From the NCBI GenBank assembly GCA_003517725.1, contig DOZZ01000039.1, forward strand, positions 1 to 21,569: 21,569 bases of DNA, read 5' to 3'. This DNA is from Bryobacterales bacterium. GTDB lineage: Bacteria; Acidobacteriota; Terriglobia; Bryobacterales; Bryobacteraceae. The position numbers were made by a program, and so were the translations under genes. Position 1 is the stretch's first letter, and each line of letters begins with the position of its first letter. The notes below the pieces were generated by a model, which was not told the origin of the DNA, did no database searches, and saw only the letters and a program-made list of their open reading frames with translations. Below, piece by piece: positions 14,123 to 21,569 of the stretch.

Positions 14123-15465
14123 CGGTCGCGCAGCAGGCCCAGGGCGCGAATGCGCTTGTGCAGATTGGTGCGCTCCATGCCCAACGCGCGAGCCGCGCCC
14201 GAGACGTTCCAGTTGGCATCTTCGAGCGCGCGCAGCAGGTGATCGCGTTCGGCGGATTCGCGGGCTTCCTGCACGCTCGAGCGCGCGCCCGTGTCTTTCT
14301 GCATCTTTACTTCGAGCGGAACGGCGTCGCGGGTAATGCGGTCGTCCGGCGACAGGATCGCCATGCGTTCCACCAGGTTGCGCAGCTCGCGCGCGTTGCC
14401 GGGCCAGTGATAGCCTTCGAGCGCGTTGTAGACGTCGTCTTCGATTTGCTTCAGGCGGAAGTTGTTGCGCGAGCAGAAATCGCGCAGGAAGTAGTCGGCC
14501 ATGGCGCGAATGTCCTGGGGGCGCTCGCGCAAAGACGGCACGCGCACAGGCACCACGCTGAGGCGATAGTAGAGGTCTTCGCGAAACTTGCCCTGCTGCA
14601 CCAGCGACGATAGATCGCGGTTGGTGGCCGAGACTACGCGCACGTTGACGCGGATCAGCTGCTCGCCGCCAACGCGGTGAAATTCCTGTTCCTGCAGGAC
14701 GCGCAACAGCTTCGCCTGCGAGCCGGCGTGCAGATCGCCCACCTCGTCGAGAAAAAGGGTACCGCGATCGGCCATCTCAAACTTGCCGCGGCGCGCGGAA
14801 GTGGCGCCGGTGAAGGAGCCCTTCTCATGGCCAAACAGTTCGCTCTCGATGAGCTCGGCCGGAATCGCCGCGCAGTTCACTTTGACAAACGGGCCTTCGC
14901 CGAAGGGGCTCGACTGGTGGATGTGCGCGGCCAGCAGTTCCTTGCCGGTGCCGGATTCACCCACCAGAAGCACGCGGGCGTCGGAGCGCGCGGCCATGGT
15001 GCATTGTTCCAGTACGCGCAGAAAAGCCGGGCTGCTGCCGATCATGCGCGGATTGGGAGCCACGTCGCGCAGCCGCACGTTCTCATCCTGGAGCGTGGTT
15101 TGATTGAGCGCGTTTTTCAGAGCCAGCAGCACGCGATCGCGGCTGAGCGGCTTTTCGAGAAAATCGAAAGCTCCAGCGCGAGTGGCCTCGACGGCGTCGG
15201 CGATGGTGGCGTGGCCCGAGATCATCACGACCGGCGCGCGCAGGTCCTTTTGCTGGATGGAGCGCAGCAGGTCGATGCCGCTGCCGTCGGGCAGGCGCAC
15301 GTCGAACAGAAACGCGTCGGCGCGGGTTAGCTCGGGGAATTTTTCGAACTCGGCTAGCGAGCCGAACAGGTTCACCTGGTAGCCTTCGCGCTCGAGAATC
15401 AGGCGCAGCGAGCGGCCGATGTTTTCTTCATCCTCAACGATCAGGATGCGGCGAGTTAAATTCAT
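14119..15465 (-). CDS. NtrC/NtrX-like sigma-54-dependent response regulator
   Basis: This 448-residue regulator has three domains. The receiver domain (about 5-120) has the acidic pair EDE and phosphoacceptor D55 in [12 protein letters not shown], plus the KP lysine in FLEKPLS. The AAA+ domain (about 140-370) has Walker A GESGTGKE (169-176), the sigma-54 contact loop GSFTGA (216-221; the usual GAFTGA with Ser replacing Ala) and Walker B LFLDEVGD (237-244). The C-terminal Fis-type helix-turn-helix is [20 protein letters not shown]. It should activate sigma-54 promoters when phosphorylated by the kinase encoded directly upstream. The ATG at 15465 overlaps the kinase stop as ATGA; a TTG two codons earlier is less likely. 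It is the last gene of the four-gene operon. No target promoter was recognised in the window. Confidence 0.95.
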   Translation of the reverse strand: MNLTRRILIVEDEENIGRSLRLILEREGYQVNLFGSLAEFEKFPELTRADAFLFDVRLPDGSGIDLLRSIQQKDLRAPVVMISGHATIADAVEATRAGAFDFLEKPLSRDRVLLALKNALNQTTLQDENVRLRDVAPNPRMIGSSPAFLRVLEQCTMAARSDARVLLVGESGTGKELLAAHIHQSSPFGEGPFVKVNCAAIPAELIESELFGHEKGSFTGATSARRGKFEMADRGTLFLDEVGDLHAGSQAKLLRVLQEQEFHRVGGEQLIRVNVRVVSATNRDLSSLVQQGKFREDLYYRLSVVPVRVPSLRERPQDIRAMADYFLRDFCSRNNFRLKQIEDDVYNALEGYHWPGNARELRNLVERMAILSPDDRITRDAVPLEVKMQKDTGARSSVQEARESAERDHLLRALEDANWNVSGAARALGMERTNLHKRIRALGLLRDR

Positions 15466-16829
15466 CGGCAAACCGGCAGCATTAAGCGGAAGCCCGCGCC
15501 GCCCAGTTCGCTGTCGACCAGCAGCAGGTCGCCGCCGTTGAGCAGCGCGCCTTTACGGGCGATCGAAAGGCCCAGGCCCATGCCGCGGCGTTTAAAGGAG
15601 ATGCTGGGCTGGAACAGCGATCCGCGCGCCTGGTCGCTCAGGCCGGGGCCGGAATCGTGCACTTCGATCTCGATGTGGCCGTTGCGCGTGGACGTAGCGG
15701 CCAGAATGCGGCCGCCGGAACCCACCGCTTCGGCCGCGTTTTCGAGCAGGTTGACCAGGATGCTCTTGACCAGATCTTCATCGGCGAGGGCGCTAGGCGC
15801 GGTCTCGGCAAAGCGCACCGCGTAGCTGACTTCGGGATGGCTGGTGCGCAGGAACTGGATGCGTTCTTCCACCAGCGCGTTGACGTCGAGCGGCGAGAGG
15901 CGCACGGGCGGCTCGGCGGAGAATTCAGAAAAAGCCCGCACCCGGCGTTCGAGAGATTCGACTTCTTCCACCACGATCTGCGCGGCCTGTTCGAGAAACG
16001 CGCGGTTGTTCTCGGCATGGCGCGCCACCATCTCTTCGACGGTCAGGCGGATGGGCGTGAGCGAGTTCTTGACCTCATGCGCCATCTTGCGCGCCAGCAC
16101 CTGCCAGCTGGCCAGCTGGGTCAGGTAGACCAGCCGGTCGCGGCTCTGCTGTAGGTGCGCGGCGGTGTGGTTGAAGGCCTGTGTGGCGCGGCCTACTTCG
16201 TCATCGCGATCATTCAAAATGCGCACGCTGAAGTCGCCGTCGGAGAGGCGGCCCAGGCCCAGCGTAAGTTTCTGGATGGGGTGGCTGATTCGATGGGCCA
16301 GGTACACCAGCGCGGCGAGTGAGCTGAGCCAGATCGCGAGCGCGAGCAACAAATAGGTATAGGTGAAGCCGCGGCGCAGATCGCGCGATTTAGCGGCTTG
16401 GACCATCTGCCGCGCCGCGCGGTACTGGCGCGAGATGCGGGCCATGTTGACGTCTAGGTGGCGCGTGTAGACGGCGATGCCGGCGGGGCGGCGCACCAGG
16501 TAATCGAGCCGATCGGAGCCGGAGAGCACGAAGCGTTCGGCCGCGCCGCTTTCCCAGAACTCGTGCTGCGCGTCGTCGAAGCCGGCGCGCGCAATTTCGC
16601 GGGCCGGCGAGTGGCCGGCTTCGGCGGCGTGCTTGAGGGCGTCGCGCGCGCCCTGGTAATATTCGCGGCCGGCGTCTTCGAGCGATTTCGAGAGTTCGTC
16701 CAGCTCGCGGATCGAAGAATAGTTCAGGCTGCTCTGCAAAAGCTGGGTGGTGAGCCAGAGGGTAGCGGCCAGCGGCAGCAGCGTTACGGCCACGAAGGCG
16801 AGCACCAGTTTGTTGCGCAGGCGGTTCAC
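15462..16829 (-). CDS. NtrY-like membrane sensor histidine kinase
   Basis: This 455-residue sensor has two transmembrane segments (about 8-29 and 156-178) enclosing a 125-residue periplasmic helical sensor region, then a HAMP domain (about 180-230). The HisKA domain has the phosphoacceptor H251 in ARKMAHEVKNSLTPIRL. The ATPase domain has an N-box around N360-N364 (ILVNLLENAAEA), G1 DSGPG (392-396) and G2 GMGLGLS (416-422). All catalytic motifs are intact. It should phosphorylate D55 of the sigma-54 activator encoded next. The start is GTG overlapping the previous gene's stop as GTGA, implying translational coupling. The order outer-membrane protein, DUF4390, sensor, regulator suggests it senses envelope state. 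The HAMP and NtrY-like layout supports the name, but nitrogen control is not implied. Confidence 0.94.
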   Translation of the reverse strand: MNRLRNKLVLAFVAVTLLPLAATLWLTTQLLQSSLNYSSIRELDELSKSLEDAGREYYQGARDALKHAAEAGHSPAREIARAGFDDAQHEFWESGAAERFVLSGSDRLDYLVRRPAGIAVYTRHLDVNMARISRQYRAARQMVQAAKSRDLRRGFTYTYLLLALAIWLSSLAALVYLAHRISHPIQKLTLGLGRLSDGDFSVRILNDRDDEVGRATQAFNHTAAHLQQSRDRLVYLTQLASWQVLARKMAHEVKNSLTPIRLTVEEMVARHAENNRAFLEQAAQIVVEEVESLERRVRAFSEFSAEPPVRLSPLDVNALVEERIQFLRTSHPEVSYAVRFAETAPSALADEDLVKSILVNLLENAAEAVGSGGRILAATSTRNGHIEIEVHDSGPGLSDQARGSLFQPSISFKRRGMGLGLSIARKGALLNGGDLLLVDSELGGAGFRLMLPVCR

Positions 16830-17416
16830 GCGTCACCTCGCGGCAGGTCGCGGGTTTGCAGCGGGCCGACGTCGAGCACCCAGTGCGGCTGCTTTTCCCG
16901 CGCGGGACGGCTGAAAATCTCCACCAGGCGGGTGAGGCTGATACCGGGCTCGCCGAGTACGCCGGGCTGGTCGAGCGAATCTTCGGCGCGCAGGTCGAGG
17001 CGCACCCAGAACGGACGATCGGCGGGCAGCGAACTGCGGTCGAGCGATAGATTTTCCAGACACCAGGCCTCAGCCTGGCGCACGGAAAGGTTCGACGCGG
17101 AGCGCTTGCCGGCGCCCAGGCGCGTGACCGAGAAACGCTGCTCCCAGATGTCGTAACTGAGGGCGAAGCGCGCGATGCTGCGGGCGCGGATGGTGGCATT
17201 GGCGTCGGTCGAGATGGTGAGCTGGCCGAGGAAAGCCACGGTGAGGCCGTCGTGCAGGCGTTCGAGCGGCTTGCCGGCAAGGAATTGAAGCTGCGGCGCG
17301 GAAATATGGAGCAGGTCGCCGTCCAGGCGCACCACCAGCGACTGCGCGCTGATGCAGAGAGCCACCGGCATACAGAGGGTCAGAAGCAGCCACCATTTAC
17401 GGGTGACACGCGTCAT
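16826..17416 (-). CDS. DUF4390 family exported protein
   Basis: This 196-residue protein has an N-terminal signal peptide or anchor, RKWWLLLTLCMPVALCISA. The DUF4390-like body reads LDGDLLHISAPQLQFLAG, then HDGLTVAFLGQLTIST, then SIARFALSYDIWEQRFSVTRLG. DUF4390 proteins are found beside NtrY-type sensors and may be periplasmic partners of the sensor domain, but no function is established. Here the ATG immediately follows the stop of the outer-membrane protein gene, and its own stop overlaps the sensor start by four bases, so it is the middle of a coupled operon. The C-terminal part (residues 115-190) is rich in charged turns and I recognise nothing more in it. Confidence 0.85.
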   Translation of the reverse strand: MTRVTRKWWLLLTLCMPVALCISAQSLVVRLDGDLLHISAPQLQFLAGKPLERLHDGLTVAFLGQLTISTDANATIRARSIARFALSYDIWEQRFSVTRLGAGKRSASNLSVRQAEAWCLENLSLDRSSLPADRPFWVRLDLRAEDSLDQPGVLGEPGISLTRLVEIFSRPAREKQPHWVLDVGPLQTRDLPRGDA

Positions 17417-18691
17417 CTAATAATTCATTCCCACCATAAACACCTGGTCGAAGCGGGCTTCGCGTAGCGGAATGGCCACCGCAACCAGAAATACACCTTT
17501 TCGAAAACTACAGCCGACTGAGTGCCTTACGTGCGCGGCGTCGCCGGCGTTCCACAAAGCGCCCGAGTCGTAGAAGACCTGGGCCGTGCCCACATTGGTA
17601 CGATAGCCGTATTCGAGCGAGTTGTGGGCCATGCGCGCGCCGCCCAGGGGATCGATCTCGTAGCGATTCCAGCCGCGCAGCAAGGAACTGGTGCCCAGTA
17701 CGAAGCGCTCGAACAAGGGCGCGCGGCCCGCGATATAACCGGCCGTGAACTCGTCATCAAAAGTGTGGCGGTTATGGCTGATCTGGTAGCGCCCGTGAAC
17801 ACGATGTTTGGTGTAGCCGAAGTCGCTTCCGAGGGCGCGTGCGCCCACGCGCAGGCCGTAGACCGCGTCCAACGTTTGCGGCAGATCGGTATTTTCGATG
17901 GCGCGATGGTAGCTGATGGCCGTGGCGAGGGCGTTGGCCGCCCCCCAACCGCGCGCGGGCTGCTGCATTTGCAGCTGTTCGAAGCTGGCTCCGGCGGTCA
18001 AGGTCCAGGCGCCTGTTAAGGCAAACGCAAATTCGGGCTGATAGTTGCGGCGCTCGCGGTAGAGACCCGGCTGTTCGGCGCCCAGGGCGTCCAGCGTCGA
18101 GCGGTTCCATTGTTCGTGAAAGCTTTCGAAAAGGAAACGAAATTTGGCGCGCGCCGTGCCCAGATGCTGGTTCTCATAAGCGGCGGTGATGCCGGCGAAA
18201 CGCTCGGTCAGCTCGTCGCCGTCCGAGACCAGGCCGAACTGAAAGCGATTGCGGGCAACGGTGGTGCTGGCGTCGAGCTCGCCGCTCCAGCCCTGTTTCG
18301 ATTGGTAGAGGAACTTAGGGACCGAGACATCGAACTCGGCCGCGCGGCGCTGGGTTTCGAAGACCAGACGGACCTGGTCCGGGGCGCTGCCGCGCAAAAC
18401 GTGGGGCGTGACGGAGCGGAGGTGCAGTTCGGCGCGCAGACGGCTGGCCAATTCGCTCATCTCGGCGGCGTTGAAACGCGACCCGACCAGGTTGTGTAGT
18501 TGATCTCGCAGCTCGCGGCTGAGAGCGCGAGTGACCTGCCCGGCAATTTCAACGCTCTCGACCGTGTAACGGGAGTTGACGTTTTCGAGCGCCGCCACCT
18601 GAACCGGCGTCGGCTGGGCTTGCCCCGCGTGGAGGCAGGCGCCACACCATACGCCACTGCACAGAAGGGCGTAAAGCATCGGGGATTTCAT
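17417..18691 (-). CDS. Omp85/BamA-like outer-membrane protein with one POTRA
   Basis: This 424-residue protein has a signal sequence (MKSPMLYALLCSGVWCGACLHAGQAQ). A single POTRA-like domain (about 38-112: SRYTVESVEIAGQVTRALS ... VRLVFET) is followed by a beta-barrel of alternating strands (about 115-424) that ends in the aromatic FMVGMNY expected for outer-membrane insertion. The segment FVLGTSSLLRGWNRYEIDPLGGARM corresponds to the surface-antigen (D15) family loop, and LRGW replaces the usual LRGY. BamA has five POTRAs and about 800 residues, so this is a short family member, perhaps in lipid or protein export or secretion. It is the first gene of the operon with DUF4390, sensor and regulator. 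The ATG at 18691 has no clear ribosome site, and M5 (18679) is an alternative. Confidence 0.85.
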   Translation of the reverse strand: MKSPMLYALLCSGVWCGACLHAGQAQPTPVQVAALENVNSRYTVESVEIAGQVTRALSRELRDQLHNLVGSRFNAAEMSELASRLRAELHLRSVTPHVLRGSAPDQVRLVFETQRRAAEFDVSVPKFLYQSKQGWSGELDASTTVARNRFQFGLVSDGDELTERFAGITAAYENQHLGTARAKFRFLFESFHEQWNRSTLDALGAEQPGLYRERRNYQPEFAFALTGAWTLTAGASFEQLQMQQPARGWGAANALATAISYHRAIENTDLPQTLDAVYGLRVGARALGSDFGYTKHRVHGRYQISHNRHTFDDEFTAGYIAGRAPLFERFVLGTSSLLRGWNRYEIDPLGGARMAHNSLEYGYRTNVGTAQVFYDSGALWNAGDAAHVRHSVGCSFRKGVFLVAVAIPLREARFDQVFMVGMNY

Positions 18692-18751
18692 CGCGAGTCG
18701 GAGTGCACGGCCGTTGCCAGCTGTTAAACCCTGCCGATTGAATAACCTGGG

Positions 18752-18779
18752 CTGTGAACAGTGTGAGGGCCATTCACAG
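18752..18779. promoter_or_regulatory. Inverted repeat CTGTGAA/TTCACAG in the gap upstream of the operon
   Basis: CTGTGAA (18752-18758) and TTCACAG (18773-18779) form a seven-base inverted repeat with a 14-base loop. A second TGTGA at 18762-18766 faces TCACA at 18774-18778 with 7 bases between. It lies in the 120-base gap between the RRM gene stop and the start of the outer-membrane protein operon. It may be an operator for that operon or a terminator for the RRM gene. Nothing else was recognised in the gap. Confidence 0.3.
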
Positions 18780-18811
18780 GTGTGTGTGACGTCGGGAGAA
18801 AGAGGATGGGT

Positions 18812-19204
18812 TTAAAGGGCTTTGGCGAGTTCAGTGGCGAAGGCACTCTTAGGCTCGCCTTCGCGTTCGCGGCCTTTCCGCGGCTTCGTCCGATTCCCGT
18901 TGCCACGCTGATCACGAGGCGCCCCGGCCGTTACCGGGCCCGCGGCCTTACCCTTCGAAGGTTGCGCCGGGTTGGCCCGCAGCAACTTATCTTCGAGAGG
19001 CGCGCGATCGAAGCGGCGAATGATCGCCTGCATTTCGTCCACCGTCGGGGCTTCCACGAACGCGAAGCCTTTTGACTCCTGCGTTTCATGGTTCCGAATT
19101 ACTTTCACAGAATCCGCGACAAGGTCTTCCGCGCCGAGCCATTGTTTAATGTCGTCAGCGGTGACCCAAAGAGGTAAATTACCTAGAAAAACAGTAAAGC
19201 TCAT
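18812..19204 (-). CDS. RRM-domain RNA-binding protein with basic tail
   Basis: This 130-residue protein has a single RNA recognition motif at 1-80: RNP2 is VFLGNL (5-10) and RNP1 is KGFAFVEA (45-52), both with the aromatic residues that stack on RNA bases. The usual beta-alpha-beta spacing is kept. A 50-residue tail rich in Lys, Arg, Gly and Pro (RGNGNRTKPRKGRERE) is probably disordered and adds nonspecific RNA affinity. Bacterial RRM proteins, best known from cyanobacteria (cold-induced Rbp), are thought to act on RNA stability or translation. The start is fixed by the RRM fold beginning at residue 2. It seems to be a single-gene unit with its own promoter and a leader of about 75 bases. Confidence 0.9.
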   Translation of the reverse strand: MSFTVFLGNLPLWVTADDIKQWLGAEDLVADSVKVIRNHETQESKGFAFVEAPTVDEMQAIIRRFDRAPLEDKLLRANPAQPSKGKAAGPVTAGAPRDQRGNGNRTKPRKGREREGEPKSAFATELAKAL

Positions 19205-19280
19205 TCAGGGGTTTATCTTACTCCGTTTTTGGGGTGTTGGCAGTTCAAAGGAGGGTTCGACTCGATCTCTAGCCGACTCT

Positions 19281-19309
19281 ATCGTATCAGAGACATGGCG
19301 CATTAGCAA
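19281..19309 (-). promoter_or_regulatory. Sigma-70-type promoter candidate for the RRM gene
   Basis: On the minus strand, TTGCTA (19309-19304) and TACGAT (19286-19281) are separated by exactly 17 bases. Each matches four of six consensus positions. Transcription would start near 19274, giving a leader of about 70-75 bases before the ATG at 19204. The leader carries GGAG about 15 bases before the ATG, too far for an ideal ribosome site. Confidence 0.4.
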
Positions 19310-19352
19310 ACGACGCGGGGACGGGCGCGAGGCGAATGTATGGAACGGTGCA

Positions 19353-20762
19353 CTAGCTGACGAGTGCTGCCGGAACAGCGGCGCTGGCACAGCGGCCGAT
19401 GCCGGTGTAGTCGAAGCCGGCCAGGCGGGCGGTTTCAGGATCGAACAGGTTGCGGCCGTCTACCAGGATGCGTCGCGCCATGCGGCTGCCGATGCGTTCC
19501 AGGTCAAGCTTGCCGTACTCTTCCCACTCGGTCACCAGGACCAGCGCGTCGGCGTTGTCGGCCGCGCGTTCCGGGGTGTCGCAATAGGTGACGCGCAGGT
19601 CGGGAAACTGCTCGCGGCAGACGCGCATGGCGATCGGATCGTGCACTTTCACGCGGGCGCCCATCTGTAGCAGGCGCTCGGCAATTTGCAGGCTGGGCGC
19701 GTCGCGCAGATCGTCGGTGTTGGGCTTGAACGCCAGGCCCAGCAGAGCGATGCTGCGGCCCTTCAGGATGAACAGCTTTTCCTGCAACTTTTGGATCACC
19801 AGCTGGCGCTGTAGGCGATTGACGGTGAGCGCCGCTTCGAGCAGGCGCGCCTGGTAGCCGTATTCACCGGCGATGTGCATCAGGGATTGGACGTCTTTGC
19901 CGAAACAGCTGCCGCCCCAGCCGATACCGGCGTTCAGAAAAGCCGTGCCGATGCGCGAGTCGAGGCCAATGCCCTTCATGACTTCCTTGGCGTCGGCGCC
20001 GACCTTCTCGCAGATGTTGGCCATCTCGTTGGCGAAACCGATCTTGGTGGCCAGAAACGCGTTGGCCGCGTATTTGATCATCTCGGCACTCGTCAGCGTG
20101 GTCGTCACCAGCGGCACGCGGCCGCCAGAGCGCGGGCGCGGGCAGAAGGGTGGAGCGTCGAAATCCTGCGCTTCGAGCGGCGCGTACAAATCGCGCAGCA
20201 CATTGATGGTGCGCTCTTCCTGCGCACCCAGCACGATGCGGTCGGGGAACAGCGAATCGTGGATGGCGGAGCCTTCGCGCAGAAATTCCGGATTGCTGGC
20301 CACGCCGAAGCGCACGGTCTGTGTGGACGTGCCCCCGTCGGCGATGCCCTCGCGCACCAGCGCTTCCACCAGGTTGCCGCAGCCCACCGGCACGGTCGAT
20401 TTATTCACGACCACGCGGAAGCGTGTGTGGTCCATCGCCGCGCCGATGCTGCGCGCGGCGGATTCGAGGTAGCTCAGGTTGGCCTCGCCGCTCGGCAGCG
20501 GCGGCGTGCCGACGGCAATGAAGATGACGTCGCTGGCGGCTACCGCGTCGGCCAGTTCCGTCGTGAAATCGACGCCGCCGCGGGCCTGTGCCAGGGGCAC
20601 CAGCTCCTCAAGATGCGGTTCATAGATCGGAATGTCGCCGCTTGAGAGCCGGGCGATTTTCACTGAGTCGGTGTCGACGCACGTCACGCGATGTCCCAGA
20701 TAGGCCAGGCAGACGCCCGTGACAGTACCGACATAACCTGTTCCAATCACCGTTACACGCAT
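19353..20762 (-). CDS. ugd: UDP-glucose 6-dehydrogenase
   Basis: This 469-residue enzyme oxidises UDP-glucose to UDP-glucuronate with two NAD+ in the cytoplasm, feeding capsule, exopolysaccharide or envelope glycan synthesis. The NAD-binding GTGYVG (7-12) and D30 are present. Other family markers are IYEPHLEEL, VGTPP (84-88), KSTVPVG (121-127), NPEFLREG (157-164), the helix EMIKYAANAF with K230, and the catalytic cysteine C286 in GWGGSCFGKD. The C-terminal UDP-binding segment ALLGLAFKPNTDDLRDAPS is intact. Length is slightly above the bacterial norm, with a short extra segment around FCPRPRSGG before the dimerisation helix. The ATG at 20762 is unambiguous from the GxGYVG start. The upstream methyltransferase stop is 40 bases away, so the two may be co-transcribed or separate. 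UDP-galactose or ManNAc dehydrogenases are less likely. Confidence 0.94.
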   Translation of the reverse strand: MRVTVIGTGYVGTVTGVCLAYLGHRVTCVDTDSVKIARLSSGDIPIYEPHLEELVPLAQARGGVDFTTELADAVAASDVIFIAVGTPPLPSGEANLSYLESAARSIGAAMDHTRFRVVVNKSTVPVGCGNLVEALVREGIADGGTSTQTVRFGVASNPEFLREGSAIHDSLFPDRIVLGAQEERTINVLRDLYAPLEAQDFDAPPFCPRPRSGGRVPLVTTTLTSAEMIKYAANAFLATKIGFANEMANICEKVGADAKEVMKGIGLDSRIGTAFLNAGIGWGGSCFGKDVQSLMHIAGEYGYQARLLEAALTVNRLQRQLVIQKLQEKLFILKGRSIALLGLAFKPNTDDLRDAPSLQIAERLLQMGARVKVHDPIAMRVCREQFPDLRVTYCDTPERAADNADALVLVTEWEEYGKLDLERIGSRMARRILVDGRNLFDPETARLAGFDYTGIGRCASAAVPAALVS

Positions 20763-20791
20763 TTCTAATAAATTCCCCGGATTTTCTGTTA

Positions 20792-20797
20792 AGTATA
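20792..20797 (-). promoter_or_regulatory. Possible -10 element upstream of ugd
   Basis: TATACT on the minus strand, five of six matches to TATAAT, lies about 30 bases upstream of the ugd ATG in the 40-base gap after the methyltransferase. No convincing -35 or extended -10 accompanies it, so this is weak. Confidence 0.25.
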
Positions 20798-20802
20798 GCG
20801 TG

Positions 20803-21569
20803 CTAGGCGTGTTTACTCGCCAGAACCGCGTCGACGGGTTGGCCGGTGCGAACCCCTTCGACGCGCGCGAAGCCGGCCCGTTCGAGAAGCTGCCGGTACT
20901 GCGTCAGCGTTCTCTCGCGCCCCTCGGTGCAGATCAGCATGTTGAGGGATTGCATGTGCGCGGCCGCCGGGCCGGCGAGATCGTCATCGAGCAGGCGCTC
21001 GGCGATGAGTAGCGCGCCGCCGGCCGGCAGGGCTTCGACGATGCGGGATAGCAGGCGCTCGATCTTCTCTTCGGACCAGTCGTGCAGAATGCGGCCAAGT
21101 GCATACAGGTCGGCGGGCGGCAGCGCGTCGCTGAAGAAATCGCCGGCGGCGCACTCGATGCGGTCGCGGGCGGGCGACTGCTGCACGTTTTTGCGGGCCA
21201 GCGGGATCACCTTCGGCAAATCGAAGACGGTAGCGCGCAGTTGCGGATATTGCTCGCAGGCGGCAATTGCCAGGTGACCCGTGGCGCCGCCCAGATCCGC
21301 CAGGTGTTGAAAGTGGCTCAGATCGAAGGCGCGCACCACGGCGGGCGAGCTGATTACGCCGAAGCCGTGCATGCCCTGAATAAACGTGGCGAGCTTTTCC
21401 TCCGTGCTGAAAAAATGATCGAAAAGGGCGGCCGAGGACTGGCCGTAGGTCTGTTCCCAGCGGTTGGAGCCTTCGCGCACGGCATCCTCCAGGTTCTCCC
21501 ACATGCGGTAGAGCACGTCGTTGGAGTAAAGGATGTAGCCGGTCATGGTGTGCGGGCTGTCGCGCCGCA
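20803..21569 (-). CDS. SAM-dependent O-methyltransferase (Methyltransf_2), 5' end outside window
   Basis: At least 255 residues belong to the plant-type/antibiotic O-methyltransferase family (PF00891-like), which transfers methyl from S-adenosylmethionine to a hydroxyl of a small, often aromatic, substrate. Visible motifs are the SAM loop LADLGGATGHLAIA (a GGATG variant of GxGxG), the acidic FDLPKV after the second strand, GDFF, and the catalytic histidine in GRILHDWSEE with the EERLL-like IAERLLDDD strand. Members are about 330-350 residues with an N-terminal dimerisation domain. Although ATG 21546 exists, the frame stays open to the edge (translation RRDSPHT before that Met), and the SPHTMTGYILYSNDVLYRMWENLEDAVREG region aligns with the middle of the family. 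The gene therefore surely starts beyond the window. It may be co-transcribed with ugd downstream. Substrate unknown. Confidence 0.88.
   Translation of the reverse strand, partial: RRDSPHTMTGYILYSNDVLYRMWENLEDAVREGSNRWEQTYGQSSAALFDHFFSTEEKLATFIQGMHGFGVISSPAVVRAFDLSHFQHLADLGGATGHLAIAACEQYPQLRATVFDLPKVIPLARKNVQQSPARDRIECAAGDFFSDALPPADLYALGRILHDWSEEKIERLLSRIVEALPAGGALLIAERLLDDDLAGPAAAHMQSLNMLICTEGRERTLTQYRQLLERAGFARVEGVRTGQPVDAVLASKHA

Noticed and set aside
18762..18778. Canonical CRP site
   Set aside because: TGTGA and TCACA are separated by 7 bases instead of 6 and no CRP gene or target context is visible; kept only as an unassigned inverted repeat.

Overview
The window looks like a chromosomal segment from a GC-rich acidobacterium, most likely near Solibacter/Bryobacter. 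This is inferred from gene content. There is a Hanks-type kinase whose N-terminus begins MTPDRW, next to an ECF sigma factor of the acidobacterial type. There are also a secreted HEIGH-type peptidase, a carboxypeptidase-regulatory-like protein, a secreted LssY-C protein, an exported FAD oxidoreductase, and a REP-associated tyrosine transposase (RAYT). No rRNA, tRNA, CRISPR array, prophage or plasmid function was seen. Genes are tightly packed and no gene-free stretch exceeds 300 bases.

Layout. (1) 1-94 holds nested inverted repeats. 95-1843 (-) is an IlvD/Edd-family sugar-acid dehydratase, whose likely ATG overlaps the divergent ATG of an ECF sigma factor (1842-2468, +). The sigma gene overlaps a small zinc-type anti-sigma gene (2455-2697). 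(2) 2746-3945 (-) is a flavin monooxygenase-like oxidoreductase, divergent from a DUF4242 gene (4039-4311, +). (3) 4315-8249 (-) holds a secreted HEIGH peptidase followed by a very large soluble kinase-STAND ATPase-TPR protein. They are divergent from a second ECF sigma gene (8322-8894, +), so the three look like one signalling module. (4) 8935-10548 (-) is an exported FAD oxidoreductase. Its 5' side abuts a RAYT transposase (10662-11342, -) bracketed by two inverted arrays of a short CTTTCGG/CCGAAAG repeat. (5) 11592-12934 (+) is a carboxypeptidase-regulatory-like gene broken by what looks like an out-of-frame deletion. It is followed by a secreted LssY-C domain gene (12944-14122, +). (6) 14119-18691 (-) is a four-gene operon: Omp85-like outer-membrane protein, DUF4390 protein, NtrY-like histidine kinase, NtrX/NtrC-like sigma-54 activator. 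Consecutive genes abut or overlap by 4 bases. (7) 18812-19204 (-) is an RRM RNA-binding protein with a plausible promoter, then UDP-glucose 6-dehydrogenase (19353-20762, -) and an O-methyltransferase running off the right edge (20803-21569, -).

How the genes may work together. Three regulatory circuits can be read: ECF sigma/soluble anti-sigma; ECF sigma/Hanks kinase with a STAND-TPR sensor and a secreted peptidase; and an envelope-linked two-component system encoded with an outer-membrane protein. The most unusual points are the kinase-STAND-TPR/sigma/peptidase cluster, the RAYT with its inverted repeat arrays against the 5' end of an oxidoreductase gene, and the broken carboxypeptidase-regulatory-like gene beside it. 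All family names come from reading the translated sequence; no database search was run.
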